Below, piece after piece: positions 59,160 to 64,000 of a DNA stretch of 64,000 nucleotides. The stretch lies in NCBI RefSeq assembly GCF_034190915.1, contig NW_026947544.1:3198001-3262000 (forward strand). Direction: 5' to 3'. A program made the translations under genes and the position numbers. This DNA is from Cavia porcellus. Its lineage: Eukaryota; Chordata; Mammalia; Rodentia; Caviidae. The notes below the pieces were generated by a model. The model saw nothing but the letters and a program-made list of their open reading frames with translations. It had not been told where the DNA came from and did not search any database. Within the stretch, counting starts at the first letter, position 1. Every line of letters begins with the position of its first letter.

Positions 59160-59700
59160 TACACTTAAGGACTACTACAGGGAGCTGAGTCCAGTTCAGA
59201 TGAGGGTTTACTGAACAAACACCATGATCCAGGGCCTAATCTGGAATTTAATAATTTGTGAAGAAGGAAGTGGCTAAGGTTGAGTGGCTGTGAATGGCAG
59301 GAATGGAGTAATCTGAGCTCAGCAGGGTAGGAGGGCAGGAAGAATGTCTGCAGTATGCAAAGAGAAGGATGAGGACAGACAAATCTGCATAGCACAACTG
59401 AGGAGCACAACTGAGGCTGTACTTAATGTTTAGGAGGCTGTGATTTCAGCTTCTGATGTGCAAATGTTTTCTGCTCTGGGAAGTCATAGCCTCTTATCTC
59501 AAGGCTGCAACACAGTTGACAGTCCTGGAGTATTGGCTCTGCCATCCCTCTGAGTTCAACAATTTAGAGGCAGCCATTGAGATAGGGAAACAGGACTGTT
59601 ACTTGGCTCCAAGCATTGCATATCAGTAATTCTCTTAGCCTTATTTACTTGCTTAGAGTAAATTGAATAGTAAAGGAACTAGCTTAGCCAGCTGTATACA
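59160..59700 (-). repeat. LTR fragment related to the ERV-D LTR
   Basis: Shares 'agtcatagcctcttatct', 'agttgaca.tcctggag', 'ggaaacaggactgt' and 'cttagccttattta'-like segments with 34990-35200 in the same orientation. No internal region is attached. Confidence 0.6.
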
Positions 59701-61350
59701 CATTTGCAAATGGAGATAGGAGAAGGTTTAGCTAAAGAGCAAATAATTGCCCTTTATTCAAGAAGAACCATTCTGGTGATCTTCTATACTCTAGATCAAG
59801 TAAGCTGAAAGCTGAGAAGTAAACTGAGAAGCCATTGCTAGGATGACACCTTTGTGTTCACCCAAAGTCCTGTCCCTGTACTATAGATGTCTGAATCAAA
59901 TAGAAGTATTATAGGCAAACAAACACAGTCTCTCAATAGAAAATATGAAAATATCAATAGAACATATGAATACACATTACAATTGTGGACAGAAATGCAT
60001 CTATTAGAGTCAAGCCTTAACACAAAGATGGAATGGCTATTTCTCTACTCTCCCTAGAGATAAGAAATGGGGTAACACTTATTCCAATAAAGTCTACATA
60101 GATAATCATGAACTTGGTGGATGACAAATTACCCCTGGACACATCCCACTGTGAAACTGTTTTGTTCCTCATGTGTACACTTGCTGCAGGACTTGTTTCT
60201 CTGCGTGTTCAATATTACCAACTCACAATACTTAAAATCTATTAGCTAATCATCGTTTTGTCCCATGTTGTTCCCACCTCCTGACTTTGTACACACCTCA
60301 TTATTTTCTGTATCATGTCTACCCTGAAAAGTAGATTCCTTGGAGTTCTGGTTGAAATCCAACCAAACTATCAGGAGTTGTGTCTCTCACACTTAATAAG
60401 TTTTTCTACTTTTAACCTTGGTTGGTGCTTAGAATGCATTCTTCAATTAAGGCAAAAGAAATTTGATTCATCATATATGTACTGTGTTGGGAGTTTTAAC
60501 ATTTCTATTATGTCATTTAGCATGCTTACATCAACTAGGGACTGCAATCTTACAGCCCAACTCAGTGCAAGGTGGATCCTGACAAACTAACCTGCCATCA
60601 ACAGCCAACCCAGTAAAGAAATTATCACTTATGTATTGTCCACTCCTGCATACCTCCATGAGTGAGAGATAAAACTCTCTAGGTGTTCTCTTGTTATTCT
60701 CTTGTTATTCTCTGGCCCAGAGTGACTTAAGCTCTCATGTTAGAGCTCTCATTGTTCTCTCAAGCCCTGTAACACATGTTGTAAATTTACTGTTTCTTTG
60801 AGGATAGTAGGCTTCCTCTGCAGATGTTTTGATGAATTTGCACATTTGGAAACAGATGAAAATTATTGTGTCCTAGATGTGCTAAGGAAGGTATGCTTAA
60901 ATAAACTCCTAAATATGTGAGGGTGAACTTTATAAGTTTTCAATAGTACAAAGAGCTTCTATAAAATATATATCATTGGTTTTCCCCAAAGGTCTAAACT
61001 AAAAGAGAGCCCAAGCCAGTTCTATTTTAATTCTAATTCATGGGGTATTATCTCATTGTGACACCTTCTCTAATGAAAAACCAAATGGTAGCACTAACTC
61101 TTGCGCCAGGGCATTGGCCAAGGTAGTTTCAAAAAACACTTTACCTTAAAGGAAGGTGGTAACAGAAAAAAAGTATTTAAACTTGTGTCTTGCACATATT
61201 AAGTAACAATGAAACAGAAAATCTTTAGTTAATTATGAGCCAAAATGTCACAGGATCAAGGCAAAGAGGATACAGATGTTGCAGGCAAGTGTTCAGAGCA
61301 TCTGTAGTTTAAAGATGGTGGTACCTGCCTGTTTCAATTGTAAAGGATGA
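59701..61350. other. Unassigned AT-rich sequence
   Basis: No recognised coding motif. Open frames (for example 60315-60590) show no family features. Confidence 0.4.
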
Positions 61351-61538
61351 TGTTGTACTCCAGGAAAATAAATTCATTATTATAGCCAAACCTGTAAGAT
61401 GGCCATAGTGTATATATGTTTTCCTTCTCCCTCTGGATGACCCAATTGATATGTTAATCAATGCTCTCCTCTGTAAAGAATTGTAAAATCTTACCTAATT
61501 GATATGTTAATCATTGTTGCCCTCTACAAATAACAGAT

Positions 61539-61542
61539 GTGG
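61539..61542. repeat. 4-base TSD of the nested LTR, left
   Basis: 'gtgg', identical to 62667-62670. Removing one copy and the insert restores the LTR context 'cagatgtggtgctaag'. Confidence 0.85.
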
Positions 61543-62037
61543 TGTGATAGCTCAGACCTTGGTATAAAGTCCAAGGAAGCAAGGGTCTGAAATTTGGGGA
61601 GCAAAGGCTTTATTTAGGCCAGGCCTGGCAATGAGTCTCCAGAAGCCAATTTGGAGACTGTGAACCAGAGACTGAAGAAAGGGGATTTAAAAGCAAGAAA
61701 AGTTGGGGGGGGGGGGAGAAACCCGCAAAGCTATTAAGCTGTTGACCCAGATCTGGAAACTGTAAAGCTATCCACTTAATTCTGACAACCTCAGGAGCCT
61801 TTGGTGCCTTTCAAGTTACTCCCATCCTGCAGATAAGCATTAACTTGGAATAGCACATCTGCAATAATATTTGGAAAAGAAAGTAGAAAGTTAATTATCT
61901 CAGGAAAGCTTGTTATCACTAACAGGTGTGAAGGGATCAAAAGTTACAAGAAGCTGAAACCTAAGTTTTTACAAGGATTTGGAACTTAACCCTTTTGGTG
62001 CATTAGGGTTAAGCCACGACATTTTTGTAATTTCTTT

Positions 62038-62054
62038 GAGGTTAAGTATTTCTT
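62038..62054. repeat. TSD of the ID-like SINE, left
   Basis: 'gaggttaagtatttctt', identical to 62168-62184. Confidence 0.9.
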
Positions 62055-62167
62055 TTTTTTTTTTTTTTTTTTTTGTCTTTTTCGTTTTTATCGGTACCAG
62101 GGATCGAACTCACGACTGCCTGCTTGCAAGGCAGGTGCTTATGCCGCTGAGCTAAATCCCCAGCCCC
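62055..62167 (-). mobile_element. ID-like SINE inserted in the nested LTR
   Basis: Complement of 'ggggctggggatttagctc' to 'gatcc..ggtaccgata', with a long A-rich tail (T-run at 62055-62074 on plus). A perfect 17-base TSD marks an independent insertion. It differs at several bases from the SINE of the SINE-L1 chimera. Confidence 0.93.
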
Positions 62168-62184
62168 GAGGTTAAGTATTTCTT
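62168..62184. repeat. TSD of the ID-like SINE, right
   Basis: 'gaggttaagtatttctt' at the SINE 5' end. Confidence 0.9.
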
Positions 62185-63049
62185 AAGAACAGTGTAATTA
62201 GCACATTTTATGACAGACTACCATCAGGTAGGGAAAGGGGGAAGGCAGTGTGGCACATTACAGAGCAGGAAAGTGGTGACATTATTTCTCCTCTTTTGGG
62301 GGAGGGGGAACAAGGTCAGGTAAGTGTTATGCTAACAAGCAAGTCTCCCTGCACACAAGTAAGTTACTTCAAACAAGTTTAAATCAGGGAAACATCCTGG
62401 TTTTCCTCAGCAGAGAACAGAGAAGTCTAACAGTGATTAACAACCCCTGTTAGCTTCTTTTAGCACCACATCTGTTGTTTATAGAGGGCAACACTGGTCA
62501 ACATATCAATTAGGCTAGGTTTTTAGGGATTTACAACTCTTTACAGAGGGGAGTGATGATTAGCATATCAATTAGGTCACCCAGAGGAAAACACATACAG
62601 TAAGCCGCATTACAGGTTTTGCTATAATACACATATAACGAAGCTATTTTTTCCTAGAGTACAACAGTGGTGCTAAGATAAGCTAACAGGAGTTATTAAT
62701 TACTGCTAGACCTCTATCCTCTGCTGAGGAAAACAGGATTTCTACCTAATCTAAACTTGCTTGTTTGCATGGAAACTTGCTTGTTAGCACAACCCTTACC
62801 TGTTCTTGCTCTTCCCAAGGGATGTAATCTCCTTGTTCCTGTTCTATAGTGTGCCACATGCCCACCCCCCTCCTTGCATTGTGAGACCAGCAGCTGTTTG
62901 TGATAAAAGCCCTGACTTTTAACTGTCAGGCACATAGTCTCCAAATTGGCTTCTGGAGATTGTGTCACCAGGCCTGGCCTAAAATAATAAAATAAAATAA
63001 AATAAGTTCTTGCTCCCTTCATTTTATTCTGGTGTCTGAGTTATCACAT

Positions 63050-63070
63050 TTTGGGACTCCCCTGGGATGG
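63050..63070 (+). promoter_or_regulatory. Primer-binding-site-like sequence, tRNA-Pro type
   Basis: 'tgggactcccctgggat' four bases after the LTR end resembles the proline-tRNA site common in gammaretroviruses, with several mismatches. The tRNA call is tentative. Confidence 0.5.
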
Positions 63071-63414
63071 GAGCAAGACCCCAGACTCAATTCTGAACAC
63101 CTAAGAGTAAATACTCTGCAGGGTTTGTTTGGACTGCAGTCAATTTGTACATTCCTCCAGGTCCCAAAATTTGACCAATTTTTGAGCAAAGGCCATTTGC
63201 TGCAGCTTGTCTTGTCTTGTATGTCTGTTTGTGTGTCCATTTGGTCTAACTGTTCTCCCTTTTGTTACCCCAAATCTAACAGAACATTCTTTCCTAGAAA
63301 CTCCTTCTATGAACCCAAAATGGCATCTCATTGTTATTCTGTCTCTTCCTCCCAATCTTATCTCTGTCTCTTAGATTCTCCCACAGGAGAGCAAAACTGA
63401 CATCTCTGCCGACC

Positions 63415-63603
63415 ACGGGGCAAACTAAATCTAAATCCAGCATGTCCCTTAACCTTGTGCTTGATCACTTCAAGAAAAATTTGAGAGGTGGGCTGCAGGT
63501 TAGGGAAGCCTGTTTTCAAAGGAAGACTAATGAGTTTTGCTTCTCAGGAGTGGCTGATAGGGACAAATGGCATCTGGCCCTCTGGCTGGATCCCTTGACA
63601 TGA
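63415..63603 (+). pseudogene. gag: ERV-E gag (matrix) start, broken
   Basis: The frame reads TGQTKSKSSMSLNLVLDHF, which fits the gammaretroviral matrix N-terminus with its myristoylated Gly. The initiator codon is ACG at 63415 where ATG is expected. The frame closes at TGA 63601, well short of a full gag. Confidence 0.75.
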
Positions 63604-63739
63604 GTATTGCCCAGGCTATCCATTGGTATGTATTTGGGCCTTCCCCCATCCTCCCAGTCTGATCTGAAGCAGACCGCGACCAAATTCAGCACAACTCCAC
63701 CATGACATGGGAGCCTCTTCCCCCTTTTTTCATATTTTA

Positions 63740-63965
63740 GGGCTTCTGGGGCCCATTCATAACTTTGTTTGGGCGTGGGCCTGTTTGGGGCTCTGGCCCA
63801 TTTGTATTTGGATGAGCGCAATGACTGCACATGAACGAGGGCTCCTTTTGTACTGGACTCCGGGGGCTATCGCCCATTTGTAATGTGTAGCTTCAGCTCA
63901 TTTGGGGCCCCGGCCCTTTTGTGTGGGCCTCTGGCCCATTTGGAGCTTTGGCCTTTTGCCCATGT
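63740..63965 (+). repeat. Degenerate 'GGCCCATTTG' short-period repeat
   Basis: 'ggcccattyrt' and close variants recur at irregular 30-60-base spacing (about 63748, 63798, 63871, 63897, 63911, 63939, 63958), alternating with 'ggggctctgg' or 'ggccccgg'. Confidence 0.6.
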
Positions 63966-64000
63966 GTATTTATGTTCAGTGTTATTGTACTTTGGAACTG

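Larger units (their letters stand above)
61543..62666 (-). mobile_element. Solo LTR (minus) nested in the ERV-E 5' LTR
   Basis: On plus it reads TGTGATAGCTC ... GTACAACA, so TG...CA ends are intact. It matches the solo LTR at 45912-46866 along its length, apart from an ID-like SINE insertion. It carries a 13-base G-run near 61705. Confidence 0.88.
61351..63048 (+). repeat. ERV-E 5' LTR, interrupted by an opposite-strand LTR
   Basis: The LTR starts TGTTGTACTCCAGG at 61351 and runs to 61542. It resumes at 62671 and ends GAGTTATCACA at 63048. An AATAAA-rich stretch ('aataataaaataaaat') sits at about 62980-63003. Compared with the solo LTR at 45912-46866 it lacks about 385 bases in the middle. 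The interruption has a 4-base TSD. Confidence 0.85.
63049..64000 (+). mobile_element. ERV-E internal region (gammaretrovirus-like), runs off the edge
   Basis: Directly after the LTR, a primer-binding-site-like sequence begins at 63052. A pyrimidine-rich untranslated leader follows, then a gag start near 63415 and GC/T-rich sequence to the edge. The rest lies outside the window. Confidence 0.75.

Noticed and set aside
59165..59410. 81-codon minus-strand frame
   Set aside because: It falls in an LTR fragment related to ERV-D; no coding similarity.

Overview
The window is mammalian nuclear DNA from a transposon-rich stretch with no recognisable host gene. A rodent is the best guess. Short tRNA-derived SINEs share their 5' end and A/B boxes with the rodent ID/BC1 family, and several short 7SL-type (B1-like) monomers are present. 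The L1 elements carry tandem GC-rich 5' UTR monomers, and class II (betaretrovirus-like) endogenous retroviruses (ERVs) are abundant. The species cannot be named from the sequence alone. Nearly every long open frame is an L1 or ERV coding remnant or its antisense shadow.

Layout, left part. Bases 1-1026 are an inverted, essentially identical copy of 16510-17533. They hold a class II ERV env fragment, an ID-like SINE and the first ~125 bases of an L1 5' UTR. Bases 1027-6500 are mostly unassigned, with two B1-like SINEs and one copy (R1) of an unclassified ~750-base repeat. From about 6500 to 17700 lies ERV-A (+; gag/pro decayed, env). It is split by a chimeric SINE+L1 insertion (10320-16727) flanked by a perfect 15-base target-site duplication (TSD). 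A 622-base retroposed element with tandem monomers sits at 18748-19369. A full-length L1 (L1-B, +) occupies 22025-28406.

Layout, middle. A second class II provirus, ERV-B (+), runs from about 30.3 kb to 54.0 kb and is shattered by six successive insertions: L1-C (30851-40362, minus, itself carrying ERV-D, minus, with IN end, env and 3' LTR), repeat R2, an internally deleted L1 (43726-45320), a solo class I-type LTR (45912-46866), L1-D (47573-53607, plus) and ERV-C (54013-58423, a 4.4-kb class I provirus with both LTRs). Between the insertions the ERV-B order protease, RT, RNase H, probable IN zinc region is preserved.

Layout, right part. Bases 58.4-61.3 kb hold LTR fragments and unassigned DNA. 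A gammaretrovirus-like provirus, ERV-E, starts at 61351 with a 5' LTR that is interrupted by an opposite-strand LTR of the same family, which itself contains an ID-like SINE. It continues with a primer-binding-site-like sequence and a broken gag start, and runs off the right edge.

No gene here looks intact; the window is an insertion record rather than a functional operon or pathway. The most informative objects are the SINE-L1 chimera, the kilobase inverted duplication, the internally deleted L1, the compact monomer-bearing retroposon at 18.7 kb and the LTR-in-LTR nest.
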